15,606 bases of DNA from JBEKZQ01 sp049509675. Lineage in GTDB: Bacteria; Planctomycetota; Planctomycetia; Pirellulales; Thermoguttaceae. The first letter of the stretch is position 1. Every line of letters starts with the position of its first letter. The position numbers and the translations under genes are program-made. Positions 15,019 through 15,606 of the stretch are shown here, piece by piece. The DNA is taken from positions 1 through 15,606 of the forward strand of contig JBEKZQ010000099.1 of NCBI GenBank assembly GCA_049509675.1, read 5' to 3'. The notes under the pieces are model-generated. The model saw only the letters and a program-made list of their open reading frames with translations. It did no database searches and was not told the DNA's origin.

Positions 15019-15606
15019 TCAGATCTGAAGCCATGCGTTAGGCTGGCGGTGCTGCGCGGCGAGGGCCTGAATCCATTCCTCGGGCGCCGAACCGTGTTTG
15101 TGCCGGAACCGTTCGACACGATCGAAAACGACGTTCAGGATCGTCGGCCGGCATATGATTGGGCAATCGGCGAATTGACTGACGCCGACCCGGTCGATCA
15201 CATCGCGGTAGGATGAAGAACCATAAACTTCCCGCACGCTCTTGACCTTCAGGTCCCCGATGCAGAACGCGCAGAAACCGTTCGTCTCGGTGCATGCAAA
15301 CATCCGGCCGTCCGGCCAAACGCCACCGATCAGCCCCGCGGCCCGGCACTTTGAATAGTCTCTTTGTCCGAGTCTATCAAGGGCAAAACGGTACGTGGGA
15401 GCTACCAGCCGGATGCCTTTCTTTTCCAATTTCGGGCGCATCTTCCGCTCAATCAGTCGCCCCGCCTCGGTCCTGACGGCGCGTGGCACCTGGTCCGCAG
15501 GATTCCACGAGAAGAAGGAGACCCCAGGACGGATGATGACCAGATCGACACCCTCAAACTCAGCAATGAGACGGCCGAGCTGTGGGATCTCCTGGTAGTT
15601 CCTTTC
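15019..15606 (-). CDS. Radical SAM/SPASM-type protein, C-terminal part (cut by window end)
   Basis: The frame is open to the window edge, giving 195 residues of the C-terminal part of a larger protein; a GTG at 15489 is not needed as a start. The stretch KCRAAGLIGGVWPDGRMFACTETNGFCAFCIGDL followed by CPIICRP has the spacing of a SPASM-like auxiliary cluster region, with GxVWPDGRMFAC typical of it. The core CxxxCxxC, if present, lies beyond the window. It is first of the four visible operon genes and ends 11 bases before the second radical SAM gene. The function is unknown. Confidence 0.7.
   Translation of the reverse strand, partial: ERNYQEIPQLGRLIAEFEGVDLVIIRPGVSFFSWNPADQVPRAVRTEAGRLIERKMRPKLEKKGIRLVAPTYRFALDRLGQRDYSKCRAAGLIGGVWPDGRMFACTETNGFCAFCIGDLKVKSVREVYGSSSYRDVIDRVGVSQFADCPIICRPTILNVVFDRVERFRHKHGSAPEEWIQALAAQHRQPNAWLQI

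Overview
The window looks like chromosomal DNA from a GC-rich planctomycete-type bacterium (Planctomycetota, perhaps Pirellulales). This is inferred from the style of the proteins (long TPR proteins, TPR-fused membrane glycosyltransferases, a divergent Hsp70 set) and from intergenic debris of small antitoxin genes and short repeats. No rRNA, tRNA or CRISPR array is visible, so the lineage cannot be proven here.

Layout. (1) 152-3516, minus strand: two translationally coupled genes, a family 2 (dolichyl-phosphate-sugar-synthase-like) glycosyltransferase and an 851-residue membrane GT-C-like protein with a TPR tail. The first probably makes a lipid-linked sugar and the second may use it. (2) 3600-4560: a graveyard of toxin-antitoxin genes. 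It holds a DUF2283 fragment, an intact TacA-type antitoxin with only the first codons of its GNAT toxin, an intact BrnA/CopG-type antitoxin with only the tail of its toxin, and the head of another antitoxin-like gene. (3) 4628-4775: first copy of a ~148-bp element that recurs at 11458 and 12420. (4) 5033-10871, plus strand: a five-gene accessory Hsp70 module, TPR protein, J-like protein without the HPD histidine, GrpE-like exchange factor, DnaK-like ATPase and a zinc-ribbon/TPR protein. Three of the four junctions are close or overlapping. The grpE-dnaK gap instead holds seven perfect copies of a 7-bp repeat. (5) 10872-12566: a second debris field on the minus strand. It has an intact small antitoxin followed by a nucleotidyltransferase toxin with an internal deletion, a retropepsin-like gene with one in-frame TAG, its small partner gene, another antitoxin head, and repeat copies 2 and 3. 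(6) 12583-15606, minus strand: a tight operon of a radical SAM/SPASM protein (cut by the window edge), a second radical SAM protein, an NAD-dependent epimerase and a cupin protein, suggestive of modified-sugar or other small-molecule synthesis.

Most notable: the accessory chaperone module with its degenerate J protein and heptamer leader; the three-copy element, whose hairpins persist while the sequence changes; and the repeated pattern of antitoxin kept, toxin destroyed. Family names rest on motif recognition by eye; no database search was run.
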